Source: Vreelandella rituensis (GTDB lineage Bacteria; Pseudomonadota; Gammaproteobacteria; Pseudomonadales; Halomonadaceae). From it: a stretch of 64,000 bases of DNA. The notes beneath the pieces are model-generated. The model saw only the letters and a list, made by a program, of their open reading frames with translations. It was not told where the DNA came from and did no database searches. The translations under genes and the position numbers were made by a program. Where the stretch lies: the NCBI RefSeq assembly GCF_003336665.1, contig NZ_QPIJ01000005.1, positions 43,424 to 107,423 on the forward strand, written 5' to 3'. Shown in pieces: positions 28,865-37,878 of the stretch. Numbering within the stretch: position 1 is the first letter of the stretch; every line of letters starts with the position of its first letter.

Positions 28865-29977
28865 TCAACTCTCAGCACCGGCTAACAGCGCGGTGCCGGC
28901 TTGTAGGATGTTGCGGGCGGCATTGACGTCGCGGTCGATGCCTTGGGTGCCGCAGTCCGGACAGTCCCAGGTGCGAACATTGAGCGGCAAGGAGTCGACG
29001 ACAAACCCGCAGCCATGGCAGCGCTTGCTGCTGGGGTACCCACGGTCGATCTGGACGAACTGGCGCCCCGCCCAGGCAGACTTGTACTCAAGCTGGCGCA
29101 CCAGCTCCCCCCAGCCCACATCGCTGATGGCTTTCGCCAGAGACCGGTTCTTGACCATGTTTTTCACCGCGAGGCTTTCAGCACAGATCACTTGGTTCTC
29201 GTTGACGATCTGCCGGGTGCGTTTATGAAGGTGGTCAAGCCGGGCATCGGCGATTTTCGCGTGGCGCCTGGCCACTTTCTGCTTGGCTTTCGCCCGATTG
29301 TTCGAGCCTTTTTGCTTACGGCTCAGTTGCCGTTGCGCCCGCGCCAGCTTGCGTGCGTGACGCGCCGTATGGCGGGGGTTATTGACGCGCTTTCCATCGC
29401 TGGTCACGAACAGGTCTTTCAGCCCGAGATCGATACCCACCATCTTGGGGGTAATGGACAGTGATTCGGCGTCCACTTTGCACAGGCAGCTAATGAAATA
29501 GCGACCGGCGCGGTCTTGGGACACGGTAACGGTGCTGGGGGCTGACGGAAGCACGCGGCTCCAGCGCATGCTGAGGGGTTCCTGGCACTTGGCCAGCGTG
29601 ATCTGGCCGTTGCGATACGCAAACGCCGAACTGGCAAAGGTGGCGGACTGCCGCTGCTTCTTTGACTTGAATCGCGGGTATCGTGCGCGCTTGGCAAAGA
29701 AGTGCTTGAAGGCCGATTGTTGATGGCGCAGGCATTGTTGCAAGGGCACCGAACTGACCTCAGCCAGGAACACGGTGTCAGGCTGTTTTTTCAGCTGGGT
29801 CAGGAAAGCGCTGGCGTCGTTGTAACCGATCTTTTCCTGGCGTTGATAGAACGCATCGGTGCGATAGCGCAGCACTGCGTTCCAGACAAACCGCACGCAC
29901 CCAAACGTCCGCGCCAGCAGGATTTCCTGCTCGGGCGTCGGGTAGAAGCGGTACTTGTAGGCGCGTTCGGTTTTCAT
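28865..29977 (-). CDS. tnpB: RNA-guided endonuclease TnpB (IS200/IS605 OrfB)
   Basis: IS605-associated RuvC nuclease, ancestor-like to Cas12. Full-length, 370 residues, starting MKTERAYKYRFYPTPEQE. RuvC residues are present: Asp183 in VGIDLGLKDLF, Glu267 in ICAESLAVKNMV, Asp350 in GIDRDVNAARNIL. The zinc ribbon is intact: Cys320, Cys323, Cys339 and Cys342 (KRCHGCGFV, WDCPDCGTQ). No TnpA (Y1 HUH transposase) gene is next to it, so this is an IS1341-type, TnpB-only unit whose movement would need a TnpA elsewhere. Looks intact and able to act. Confidence 0.93.
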   Translation of the reverse strand: MKTERAYKYRFYPTPEQEILLARTFGCVRFVWNAVLRYRTDAFYQRQEKIGYNDASAFLTQLKKQPDTVFLAEVSSVPLQQCLRHQQSAFKHFFAKRARYPRFKSKKQRQSATFASSAFAYRNGQITLAKCQEPLSMRWSRVLPSAPSTVTVSQDRAGRYFISCLCKVDAESLSITPKMVGIDLGLKDLFVTSDGKRVNNPRHTARHARKLARAQRQLSRKQKGSNNRAKAKQKVARRHAKIADARLDHLHKRTRQIVNENQVICAESLAVKNMVKNRSLAKAISDVGWGELVRQLEYKSAWAGRQFVQIDRGYPSSKRCHGCGFVVDSLPLNVRTWDCPDCGTQGIDRDVNAARNILQAGTALLAGAES

Positions 29978-30130
29978 GAGTTACAGTTTAGTATCATTTG
30001 CGTAAGAACACAAGGTGTCCTCTCGGACGCCGCGCTTGTATCCCCAATGAAAGGGACTCCTCCCCTCCTAAAGCTTCATCGAGCTACATTGATAGTCACT
30101 ACGCGCATCAATGGAAAAAGGAGAAGCGTC

Positions 30131-31182
30131 ATGCATCAGCATAAAGCGATTGGAATTGATTTGGCAAAGCGGGTTTTCCAAGTGTGCATCGTTGATACAC
30201 GCAACCAGAAAGTTCACGTCAACAAGGCACTGAAGCGACGAGAAGGGCTCGACTTCCTGCGTCAGCAGCCCCCATGCCGGGGCTTTATGGAAGCATGCGG
30301 AGGTTCACATTATTGGGCACGACAAATACAGGCGTTAGGGCATGTCGTCGGGCTGATTTCACCCCAGTTCGTCACCCCCGTTTCGCAAGGGACATAAAAC
30401 GGATGCCAATGATGCGCTGGCGATTGTCGAGGCTGGTTTACGCCCTGATATGCGTTTCGTGCCTACCAAGGCAATAGAACAACAGGACATCCAGAGTCTG
30501 CATCGAATCCGTGATCGTTGTATCAAGCAACGAACTCAATTGACTAACCAGATGCATGGTCTATTACAGGAATACGGCATTATTTGTGGCCGTGGACAAA
30601 AATCACTGACCCAAGCCGTTTGGCGGGCAGTCGAAGATGCAGAAAATGAACTGACCATGTTGATGCGTCAGCTGCTGACTGAGCAAATGGAAGAGCTGGA
30701 GCCACTCAACAACCGCCTTCTGGATCTTGATCAACAAGTGGAGCAAGTCAGTCGTGCGTTCGCCCCCTGCCGTCAACTGATGGCCATTGAAGGTATCGGC
30801 ATAGTATCAGCGACGCAACTTTACAGTGCGTTAGGTGACGGTCGAGCTTTCCAGAATGGCCGTCAGGCCTCTGCCTACATTGGCCTGACGCCAAAGCAAT
30901 ATAGTAGCGGCGGCTCAGCCACGATGCGAGGCATTGGGCGCACTGGGCAACTATCCCTTAAATGCGCGCTTATACGAGGGGGGCACGCTGCCATTCATTC
31001 GTGTCCTGGGCGATAAACAAGATAAAAGAAGTCGGTGGTTACGTGATTTAGTCAGTCGTGTTGGCAAAAACAGGGCGGCCGTTGCGCTCGCCAACAAAAA
31101 TGTCCGTATTGCCTGGGCAATACTTTGTCGGAAAACACCTTACCGTCACGATTTTCATGCCATCCAGGAGGCAGCGCTATAA
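30131..31182 (+). pseudogene. IS110/IS1111-family transposase, two frameshifts
   Basis: Begins MHQHKAIGIDLAKRVFQVCIVD, the DEDD RuvC-like N-terminus of the family. At the C5 run 30374-30378 one surplus C shifts the frame; removing it gives VTPFRKGHKTDANDALAIVEAG, the family motif. The frame then runs through the coiled-coil and the transposase_20 region (LMAIEGIGIVSATQLYSALGDG, AYIGLTPKQYSSGG). At 30993-31000 a tandem ATTC duplication shifts it again; deleting one copy restores GGHAAIRVLGDKQDKRSRWL. The end is VALANKNVRIAWAILCRKTPY, the normal family ending. Two independent small lesions mean a dead gene. Confidence 0.9.
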
Positions 31183-31427
31183 ATCCACACGATCACGGTT
31201 AGCCAAGCGGCCTGGATTGCCACCTTGTTGCCGAGCACCGAAAGATGAAAAACAGGTCAGACCGGCCTTCTCAAAACCTGTCGAAGGGTTGGGCTCTTGG
31301 AAGCCACCTCCCCTCTGAGGAGAGAAGGCGCGCGTCATTCATTAGGGTCAGGGGTTAGCTACCCCACTAAGAGACCGACTATACGCACGCATCGGCTTAC
31401 GTTTTTCAGACATCGGCGCTTGCAACC
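31183..31427 (+). ncRNA. Candidate seekRNA/bridge-RNA region of the IS1111-type element
   Basis: 245 bases between transposase stop and right inverted repeat with no reading frame that resembles a protein. In IS1111-subgroup elements this 3' non-coding region encodes the seekRNA (bridge RNA) that pairs with target and donor. I can only place it by position; no loops were assigned. Confidence 0.4.
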
Positions 31428-31441
31428 GGGGAGGAGTCCCT

Positions 31442-31768
31442 ATACTCCCTTCGCGCTACGCGACTCAGGAAGAGGTATTACACGCTTTTAGATAAAATCT
31501 CTTCCCTTGATCTTGGTCGGATAGATTGGAATCATCCAATCTCCATGCAGGTACTATGCACTATGAGCGAAACAGACAACAAAACATATTCGCAAGGCAT
31601 CAAACCACGGCGCTGTGGTAGCCACTGAGACGTTTCGCTAGTAAATCTCGCTACTATCGAAGGTATTCCAGTGCCGGATTAGGTTTCTATCCAGGTTCGA
31701 CCCATGGCGTCGCTCCAAGCTATGCTGTCTCTTGATATATCGCGGTGAACATCGAGGAGAGTGCCGTC
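31442..31768. other. Non-coding interval between IS1111-type element and the next gene
   Basis: No convincing gene on either strand. It holds a wide hairpin (GGAAGAG...CTCTTCC near 31469-31505) and a small palindrome AGATTGG-AATCAT-CCAATCT at 31523-31542. The promoter of the following gene should lie near its right end. Confidence 0.5.
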
Positions 31769-32812
31769 ATGGCAAACGCTAGAATTCTGCAACAAGGCAC
31801 CATTCACTGCTTTCCCACCGGCCTGCGCGACGAGAAAGGCAAACTGGTCAATGCCGAGGTCTCTGCTGTGGTGTACGACGGCAAACGCTTGTTATTCGCT
31901 AGCGACAAGCCTATTCCTGGCGAGAACCGCTCTGCGGTATTCGCCATGCCCATGACCCCAGAAGGGCCGGACGATGCCCAGCTTGAATACTTCACGATGC
32001 CGCTGATCAAGCAGGCCGCCAAGTATGAAGACTTTGCGCTTACCGCCGATGGACGTTATATATTGGCGACCACCGGCTTCGATCGCATCGATGATGCCAG
32101 TCATGACCTCAATGCTTACAATCACCTGCTTATATGGCCGCTGGGCGAGCCACATAAGGTGCAAGCAGTGGACCCAGATCCTCGTGATGGGGTAGAGGGA
32201 TCGCTGGAACTGCGTAACAAACTCGATGCGGCAATCGGCTTTGCCTATTACAAGATCGAAGGGCTAGCGGCGATACCCGGCGATCGCGGAGATGGCTTGC
32301 TGCTCTTCGGCATACGCGAGCAAGGCAACGCTCATGATGACTTCGCTTATGTCAGCCGATTGTTAGGAGCGCATTACGAAATCAGCCCGACAGGCAATCT
32401 CGTTTTCGTCGACGAGATGCGTGAATTCTACGCATTCGATCCAGGGCATCATGAAGGAGTAAGGTTCGAATGCGGCTTATCCAGCCTAGAGTACGATCCT
32501 TATCATGCCCGGCTCTATCTGTTGACCAGTTTTGAGACGGAGCAGAACGGCGAACCCTGTATCGGCGGTTATCTGTGGGTGATGAGCCTTGAAGATTTGC
32601 ATGCTGGCCGGCTACCTAAACTGGTAACTGGACATGATGGCTCTCCCTTGGAATTTGAGCACAAAGCCGAAGGCCTTGCGGTTCTGGATCACGAACGTAT
32701 GTTGGTTGTTTACGATAATGACCGTCATCTAGGGCTGGGAGGCATTGATGAACGCAATGAGCGACATGCTTGCGAAGCGCTCTATACACTGTTGAGAATG
32801 CGTGATCGGTGA
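31769..32812 (+). CDS. Hypothetical protein, probably beta-propeller-like
   Basis: 347 residues from ATG 31769 (CGAGGAGAG upstream); a GTG at 31745 is also open. Not recognised as a named family. Repeated blade-like segments alternate beta strands with Asp/Gly turns: YEDFALTADGRYILATTGFDR, IEGLAAIPGDRGDGLLLFGIRE, YEISPTGNLVFVDEMREFYAF, LSSLEYDPYHARLYLLTSFE, AEGLAVLDHERMLVVYDNDR. This recalls lactonase, SMP-30 or phytase-like propellers. There is no signal peptide, so it is cytoplasmic. It is intact although trapped between two insertion sequences; its neighbours give no hint of function. Confidence 0.6.
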   Translation: MANARILQQGTIHCFPTGLRDEKGKLVNAEVSAVVYDGKRLLFASDKPIPGENRSAVFAMPMTPEGPDDAQLEYFTMPLIKQAAKYEDFALTADGRYILATTGFDRIDDASHDLNAYNHLLIWPLGEPHKVQAVDPDPRDGVEGSLELRNKLDAAIGFAYYKIEGLAAIPGDRGDGLLLFGIREQGNAHDDFAYVSRLLGAHYEISPTGNLVFVDEMREFYAFDPGHHEGVRFECGLSSLEYDPYHARLYLLTSFETEQNGEPCIGGYLWVMSLEDLHAGRLPKLVTGHDGSPLEFEHKAEGLAVLDHERMLVVYDNDRHLGLGGIDERNERHACEALYTLLRMRDR

Positions 32813-32836
32813 TGTTCAATTGCTTCTTAAAGCCAA

Positions 32837-32856
32837 ATGTTTCGCATGCGAAACAT
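32837..32856. promoter_or_regulatory. Perfect 20-base palindrome, likely operator
   Basis: ATGTTTCGCATGCGAAACAT reads the same on both strands. It lies 24 bases after the stop of the propeller-like gene and 49 bases before the left end of the IS701-type element. A 10+10 dyad without spacer is typical of a dimeric repressor site. The IS probably separates it from the gene it once controlled, the GlxA-type regulator now starting at 34436. Confidence 0.6.
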
Positions 32857-32905
32857 GTGCACTATAGAAAAAACTTCTCGAAATGGTAGCGTCGATGGCC
32901 AGGAC

Positions 32906-34339
32906 TTAGTTCTACTGTGCCATAAATCGACTTTGCTACAATGCAGGAGTGATATTCTCACAGACCAATGGGTGTTTATGCCACATCACACACTACATGA
33001 ACGCTTTGAGTCATATCTTGAGGAACTGGCACCGCTACTGGGGCATGCAGATCGTGTTTCCAGCTTCAAGGATTACTGCTATGGCCTGATGATGTCCCTG
33101 CCTCGCAAGAGCATCGAACCCATGGCGGCCAGTGTTGATCCTGCTCATGTTCAGGCACGTCACCAGGCCCTGCATCATCTGGTGGCCAAGTCATCCTGGT
33201 CGGATCAAGCGCTGTTAACGGGCGTCGCGCAACGGGTCTTGCCCTATATGCAGACGGATACGCCACGTTACTGGGTGATTGATGATACGGCGATCCGCAA
33301 GAAAGGCCGTCATTCAGTCGGTGTCAGTCGTCAGTATTGTGGCGAAATCGGCAAGCAGGACAACTGCCAGGCCGCTGTTAGCCTGTCGGTTGCTACCGAG
33401 CAGGCGAGCTTGCCGGTGGCATGGCAGCTTTATCTGCCCACCTCCTGGACGGATAACCCGGATCGCTGTCGCAAAGCGGGCGTCCCTGCCGAGGTGAGTT
33501 TTGCCACCAAGCCGGAGATCGCTCTGCAGCAGATTAGCCAGACGCTTGAGGCGGGCATTGACCCTGGTATCGTCTTGGCCGATGCCGCCTATGGTAAAAA
33601 AACCACATGGCGTGAACAGCTTTTCGAATGGGGGCTGACTTACTGTGTGGGTGTTCACGAAGATCTTAGCGTCTGGGCACCGGGTAGCGACCCTTTACCT
33701 TCACGTTGGTCCGGCATCGGGCGGCCACCCAATCATCTTCGAAAGACAAATGAGGATCGCCCTGTATCGGTAAAAACGCTGGCTTCATCTGCGTCGGCTG
33801 ATTTTCAGGAAGTCATGTGGTGTGAAGGCACAAACAAGCCACTGACGTCCTGCTTTGCCGCGAGCGTGGCACGAGGCCGGAAGTACCGTGAACCGGAGTG
33901 GCTGTTGATTGAATGGCCCCAAGGTGCTGATGAGCCCAGTCATTACTGGCTGAGCAACCAGCCGGAGCAAACGTCACTCAAAACCCTGGTGAGCACGGCC
34001 AAGGCCCGTTGGCGAATCGAACGTGATTATCAGGAGCTCAAGCAGGAGTTTGGCCTGGATCATTATGAGGGGCGTAACTGGCGAGGCTTTCACCATCATG
34101 CCAGTCTATGCATCGCAGCCTATGGTTTTCTGGTCGCTGAACGGCTCAGGTGTCGGGAACAAAAAAAATCTCACTGTTCCCGGCACCTGCGTTACCCGAA
34201 GATTACTGGCCAAGAGGGCATGCAACGGGCACAGCGGCACGTCAGTGACTCCATCAGGACGTTACGCTGGCATCTTCACCAAGGGATCATATCGGTTTTA
34301 AGTAAGCGACGATTTAATTTTATGACACAATAGAACTAA
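32906..34339 (+). mobile_element. IS701-family insertion sequence
   Basis: About 1434 bases. The left end TTAGTTCTACTGTGCCATAAA (from 32906) matches the inverted right end TTAGTTCTATTGTGTCATAAA (to 34339) at all but two positions, enclosing one transposase gene. The flanking bases give no obvious direct repeat, so target duplication is not shown. The transposase is intact, so the copy may be active. Confidence 0.85.
32978..34333 (+). CDS. IS701-family DDE transposase
   Basis: Starts MPHHTLHERFESYLEELAPLL at ATG 32978; the open frame from 32837 would begin outside the element. DDE residues are plausible: Asp-Asp in RYWVIDDTAIRKKGRHSVGV, Asp in PGIVLADAAYGKKTTWRE, and Glu in RWRIERDYQELKQEFGLDHYEGR, the YREK-like block of IS4/IS701 enzymes. 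No frameshift is seen; 451 residues is family-typical. Confidence 0.9.
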   Translation: MPHHTLHERFESYLEELAPLLGHADRVSSFKDYCYGLMMSLPRKSIEPMAASVDPAHVQARHQALHHLVAKSSWSDQALLTGVAQRVLPYMQTDTPRYWVIDDTAIRKKGRHSVGVSRQYCGEIGKQDNCQAAVSLSVATEQASLPVAWQLYLPTSWTDNPDRCRKAGVPAEVSFATKPEIALQQISQTLEAGIDPGIVLADAAYGKKTTWREQLFEWGLTYCVGVHEDLSVWAPGSDPLPSRWSGIGRPPNHLRKTNEDRPVSVKTLASSASADFQEVMWCEGTNKPLTSCFAASVARGRKYREPEWLLIEWPQGADEPSHYWLSNQPEQTSLKTLVSTAKARWRIERDYQELKQEFGLDHYEGRNWRGFHHHASLCIAAYGFLVAERLRCREQKKSHCSRHLRYPKITGQEGMQRAQRHVSDSIRTLRWHLHQGIISVLSKRRFNFMTQ

Positions 34340-34435
34340 TCAAAATAGAGTTTTCTAGCGGAAAGCGCCAGGCCGTTGCGTTTGGCGTGGAAACGCTGTG
34401 AGCCCCTTTCACTAACGGAACATCCAATACCTGCG

Positions 34436-35410
34436 ATGCGTTTGTATTACACAGGGCCTTGCCCAGAAAATATTGGCTTTCTTCTGCTGCCGCGCTTTTC
34501 GATGATGGCGTTTTTCTCGGCTGTGGAACCACTGCGGATTGCCAATCGCATCAGCGGTAACACGCTGTTTGTGTGGACGCTTTTCAGTCTGGATGGTGAG
34601 CCGGTCACGGCCAGCAACGGTATGACGCTGATGGCGGATAAGCCCATGGGTGGCACGCTGGCGCTGTCATCGCTGGCGGTATGCAGTGGCTTCGAGCCCG
34701 AGGCACATCTAAGTCGTGCGCTTATCGCATGGCTGCACCGATTAGATCAAGCTGGTTGTGCACTGGGTGGGCTGGATACCGGTGGTTTTCTGCTGGCCGC
34801 AGCGGAGCTGCTCAAAGGCGAACGGGTGACGCTGCATTGGGAGAGTCTACCGGCATTTCGTGAGCGCTTTCCGACCCTGGAAACTTCCGACGAGCTGTTT
34901 GAACTGGGCGAGCGGCGTTTCTCTTGCGCAGGTGGTGCCGCGGCCATGGATATGGCCTTGGAAGTGATTGCCCAGCGGCATGGTGCCAAGCTGGCCATGG
35001 ATGTCTCCGAACAGCTGATTTACGAGCGGCTACGCAGCCGAAGCGACCAGCAACGCATGACACTGACGCGGCGATTAGGTACGCATAATCGTCGACTGGT
35101 TGAGTCCGTTGGGCTGATGGAGCGTCATTTGGAAACTCCGCTGTCACTTGCTGAGATTGCCAAGCGCAGCGGTGTTTCCTCGCGTCAACTGCAGCGCCTT
35201 TTCGAGCAGGAGTTAGGGGTGAATCCCTGCCACTGGTACCTTCAGCTGCGACTTGTCCGTGCTAAACGACTGCTAACGGAAACCGATATGGACGTACTGG
35301 CGGTGGGTATCGCCTGTGGCTTTACCTCAAGCTCCAGCTTTGCCCGTGCGTTTCGCTCCCATTTTAACTACTCTCCGCGGGAGGCGCGCTTGCAAGCAGG
35401 TTTATCGTGA
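34436..35410 (+). CDS. GlxA-family transcriptional regulator (GATase1-like + AraC HTH), copy 1
   Basis: N-terminal DJ-1/PfpI-like domain (IGFLLLPRFSMMAFFSAVEPLRIANRI; GLDTGGFLLAAAELL at the elbow, no nucleophilic Cys) and a C-terminal AraC double helix-turn-helix (LSLAEIAKRSGVSSRQLQRLF; VGIACGFTSSSSFARAFRSHF). This architecture includes CdhR, GbdR, SouR and other controllers of carnitine, betaine and sarcosine genes. The start ATG 34436 lacks a good ribosome site, and the IS701 right end lies only 96 bases upstream, so native expression may be disturbed. Convergent with the dioxygenase gene at 35.6-36.8 kb; a strong terminator separates them. Confidence 0.88.
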   Translation: MRLYYTGPCPENIGFLLLPRFSMMAFFSAVEPLRIANRISGNTLFVWTLFSLDGEPVTASNGMTLMADKPMGGTLALSSLAVCSGFEPEAHLSRALIAWLHRLDQAGCALGGLDTGGFLLAAAELLKGERVTLHWESLPAFRERFPTLETSDELFELGERRFSCAGGAAAMDMALEVIAQRHGAKLAMDVSEQLIYERLRSRSDQQRMTLTRRLGTHNRRLVESVGLMERHLETPLSLAEIAKRSGVSSRQLQRLFEQELGVNPCHWYLQLRLVRAKRLLTETDMDVLAVGIACGFTSSSSFARAFRSHFNYSPREARLQAGLS

Positions 35411-35438
35411 AAAATATCGCTTATCGAATGGTTTATGT

Positions 35439-35486
35439 CACCACTCACCGCACCGCTAAACTAGCGGTGCGGTGAGTGGTGTACTG
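35439..35486. terminator. Very strong Rho-independent terminator
   Basis: A 20-base arm (35439-35458, CACCACTCACCGCACCGCTA) pairs perfectly with 35462-35481 across a 3-base AAC loop. A T5 run follows at 35489-35493. It ends the GlxA-type gene and may also block the opposing transcript. Confidence 0.88.
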
Positions 35487-35577
35487 CCTTTTTGCAAAGG
35501 TAGCGCTTCGGGCCAACTGACACTTCGAGCGGCGTTATCTCAGCCTCAAAGCGTTTAATGAATCCCATTCATGTCAT

Positions 35578-36810
35578 TTATGCTAATGACGCCTCAGCGG
35601 CCACTTCACGCTGGTGCCTGGCCCGCTTCACCATACGGTAGCGTGAGCAGATCTCGTCGCGTTCCATGTAGCAGCCCTGCAGCCAGCGATGACCGCTTGT
35701 GCCCTCAAAAGCGTCGCGGGCGTGGAGCAGCCGGCGGTTGTCAAATATCACCAGATCGCCTGGCTTATAGGTGAAACGGATAGCGAATGCGGGATCGTGC
35801 AGCATTTTCTGTAGAACTATCAGCGCCTCATAGGCTGGCTCAACGTCCTCAAAATTGGTTTGCAGCGGTCCGCGTAGGAAGTCGGCTATGCGTACCTCAA
35901 ACGGCTCACCGTGCTCATCAAGACGAATTATCGGCGAGTACCAGACGTAATCGGTGGTCTTGGCGGTATTAGCAAAGCACCAACGCACTCGGGTCAGAGT
36001 GGTAAAGGCGTCGGGGTGATGCTCGCGTAGTGCCTCGGCCACGGCGAAACCGTCGAGCATTACCGCCTCACCGCCTTCCACGCTGTTTTCCAGGCAGTGC
36101 AGCATTTGCATACCTGGCTGGTACTCCCTGGTTGGCAGGTCAACGTGAGGTGGCAGGGCGATTGACGTGTAAGCGTTGGAGTCGGGGTTCGGTTTGGCTT
36201 TGACGTCGAATAGCATGCCGAAATTGGTAGGCCTTACTGGACCGATACGCTGGGCAATCGCTTCGAGTGAGTCGGGCTTGGTGGGCAGGTTGCGCAGGCG
36301 TACTAGCCCCTTGCCCAATATACTTGTAAGAGCAGGGGTGAGAATTTTTTCCTCTGCCTCACCGCCCGCTTTGGTGTCGAGGAGCCCCATGGCGTCCACG
36401 TTGTCTGGGCCTTCTCCTGAGTCTCTCTTCCATGTCGTTACCGGTACTAGCGGTACTTCTGGATCACCCGTATTGTCGTAATCGTGAGCTCGAAGCCAGC
36501 CGGGATGGAAGCGCAAACGCTGCCCTTCCGGAGCGAAGTCCACGCACAGCGCGCCGGCTTCATCAATCTTGGCGTCGGCAATTTCAGGCCAGCTGGGCAA
36601 GGTGGACAGATCAAGAATGCGCTCGCGAGTCGCCGGGTTGACGGTAGTCTTGTCAGCGGCGTTCTCACGTAGCCAGATGCTGTGGAAGCGACTCTCACGT
36701 CCGTCGCTCCAGCACACTGTCAGTAGGCGCGGCTTGAAGAATACCTTTTTGAGGTTAGCCTCGATGGGCCAAACATCGTAGTCAGGTGTTAGAGGAAGTG
36801 CATGGGTCAT
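35578..36810 (-). CDS. Gamma-butyrobetaine dioxygenase-like Fe(II)/2-oxoglutarate oxygenase
   Basis: 410 residues. An N-terminal GBBH-like (DUF971) domain (VCWSDGRESRFHSIWLREN) is followed by a TauD/TfdA jelly roll. Iron ligands are visible as His222 and Asp224 (LPPHVDLPTREYQPG) and His363 (FDNRRLLHARDAFEG); the 2OG-binding Arg is probably in the GTSGHRWLQGCYMERDE block. The expected reaction is gamma-butyrobetaine + O2 + 2OG to L-carnitine, which the cdhCAB genes 8 kb away would degrade to betaine. TAGGAGA precedes the ATG. The DUF971 Zn Cys found in eukaryotic enzymes are absent. A trimethyllysine-dioxygenase-like role is possible. Confidence 0.82.
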   Translation of the reverse strand: MTHALPLTPDYDVWPIEANLKKVFFKPRLLTVCWSDGRESRFHSIWLRENAADKTTVNPATRERILDLSTLPSWPEIADAKIDEAGALCVDFAPEGQRLRFHPGWLRAHDYDNTGDPEVPLVPVTTWKRDSGEGPDNVDAMGLLDTKAGGEAEEKILTPALTSILGKGLVRLRNLPTKPDSLEAIAQRIGPVRPTNFGMLFDVKAKPNPDSNAYTSIALPPHVDLPTREYQPGMQMLHCLENSVEGGEAVMLDGFAVAEALREHHPDAFTTLTRVRWCFANTAKTTDYVWYSPIIRLDEHGEPFEVRIADFLRGPLQTNFEDVEPAYEALIVLQKMLHDPAFAIRFTYKPGDLVIFDNRRLLHARDAFEGTSGHRWLQGCYMERDEICSRYRMVKRARHQREVAAEASLA

Positions 36811-36889
36811 GTTGGTCTCCTAGGCGATTGGCTATGTCGCTTAGAATGCCTGTCAAGAACATGAAATTCGCGGCAGGATTCGACACTAA

Positions 36890-37876
36890 CTATGCATAAT
36901 TCGACACTACTTGCTGTCGTAATTGGCTGGGTGTAGCGCCATAATAGTGGCGAAAGGCACGACTGAAGCTCGACGCGGAGGCAAAACCGCAGGCCAGACT
37001 GATGTCCATAATGCTATGTGGCGTTTCACGCAGCAGCCAGTAAGCGTGATCTAAGCGTCGAGCCAAGTACGTCTGCTGAGGCGATAACGCCAAATGGCGG
37101 GCGAAGAGGCGGTCGAGGCGACGCCAGGTAATGCCTAGTTCGTTGGCAAGCGCACGGATGCTTAGCGGTGACTCCAGATTAGCCTCCATCAAGCTGATGG
37201 CGTGTAGAAGCATCGGCTCTTGGGGAATCGCAGGATTGCGCTGACGACTGGCTGGACGACGCCCCTGCTCGTGGATGAGCTGATCACGCACCTGTTTAGC
37301 GAGCGCGTCACCGTGTCGGCGCCGAATCAGATCAAGGCTCATGTCGATGGCTGCACTGCCGCCGGCGCAAGAGAACCCTTCGTCAGTAACCTCGTAAATC
37401 GACTCAACGACGTCAACTCGGGGAAAGCGGACGCAGAATTCAGATAGACACTCCCAGTGCAAAGTCACCGTTTTGTCATCGAGTAGGCCGGCGGCGGCTA
37501 GCGCATAGCAGCCGGTATCCATGCCGCCAAGCACACAGTCTTCGTGCTTGCGCGCACATAGCCAATCAATCAGTTCGTCATCAATGGCACGCTCGGGGTC
37601 AAAGCTTGCACAGACCGCCAGGCTAGGAACCTGAGGTGCTGTGTGAAGGGAGTGGCTGGCAATGAGTGTCATACCGTTTGAGGCCACAACTGGTTCGCCA
37701 TCGCGGCTAATCAGGTCCCACTCAAATAGAGGACGTCCGTCGATGCGATTGGCTATACGCAGCGGCTCAATAGCAGAGAAGAAGGCTACCATGGCGAAGC
37801 GCGGCAGTAGAAGAAATCCAATGCGTTCGGGGACAGTATCTGGGGGCTGGAGTCGCATAAGCGTCAAGAGAACCAT
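36890..37876 (-). CDS. GlxA-family transcriptional regulator, copy 2
   Basis: Same two-domain layout as copy 1, with close N-terminal similarity (IGFLLLPRFAMVAFFSAIEPLRIANRI). The nucleophile-elbow position is Thr (GGMDTGCYALAAAGLL), so there is no catalysis. HTH: LSIRALANELGITWRRLDRLFARHL and ISLACGFASASSFSRAFRHYY. ATG at 37858 is an alternative start. It lies in line between the aldehyde dehydrogenase and the dioxygenase, so it probably controls one or both. Confidence 0.87.
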   Translation of the reverse strand: MVLLTLMRLQPPDTVPERIGFLLLPRFAMVAFFSAIEPLRIANRIDGRPLFEWDLISRDGEPVVASNGMTLIASHSLHTAPQVPSLAVCASFDPERAIDDELIDWLCARKHEDCVLGGMDTGCYALAAAGLLDDKTVTLHWECLSEFCVRFPRVDVVESIYEVTDEGFSCAGGSAAIDMSLDLIRRRHGDALAKQVRDQLIHEQGRRPASRQRNPAIPQEPMLLHAISLMEANLESPLSIRALANELGITWRRLDRLFARHLALSPQQTYLARRLDHAYWLLRETPHSIMDISLACGFASASSFSRAFRHYYGATPSQLRQQVVSNYA

Positions 37877-37878
37877 GA

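Larger units (their letters stand above)
30052..31441 (+). mobile_element. IS1111-type (IS110 family) element, degenerate
   Basis: A perfect 14-base inverted repeat, AGGGACTCCTCCCC at 30052-30065 and GGGGAGGAGTCCCT at 31428-31441, brackets an IS110-family transposase reading frame with about 65 bases before and 245 bases after it. IS1111-subgroup members, unlike IS110 proper, have such subterminal inverted repeats and a long 3' non-coding region, and 1.4 kb is a normal size. The transposase is broken by two frameshifts, so the copy cannot move by itself. Confidence 0.82.

Noticed and set aside
32906..34339. 4-base target duplication for the IS701-type element
   Set aside because: The bases at the two ends (TTAG and CTAA) are inverted, so they belong to the terminal repeats and not to a direct target duplication.
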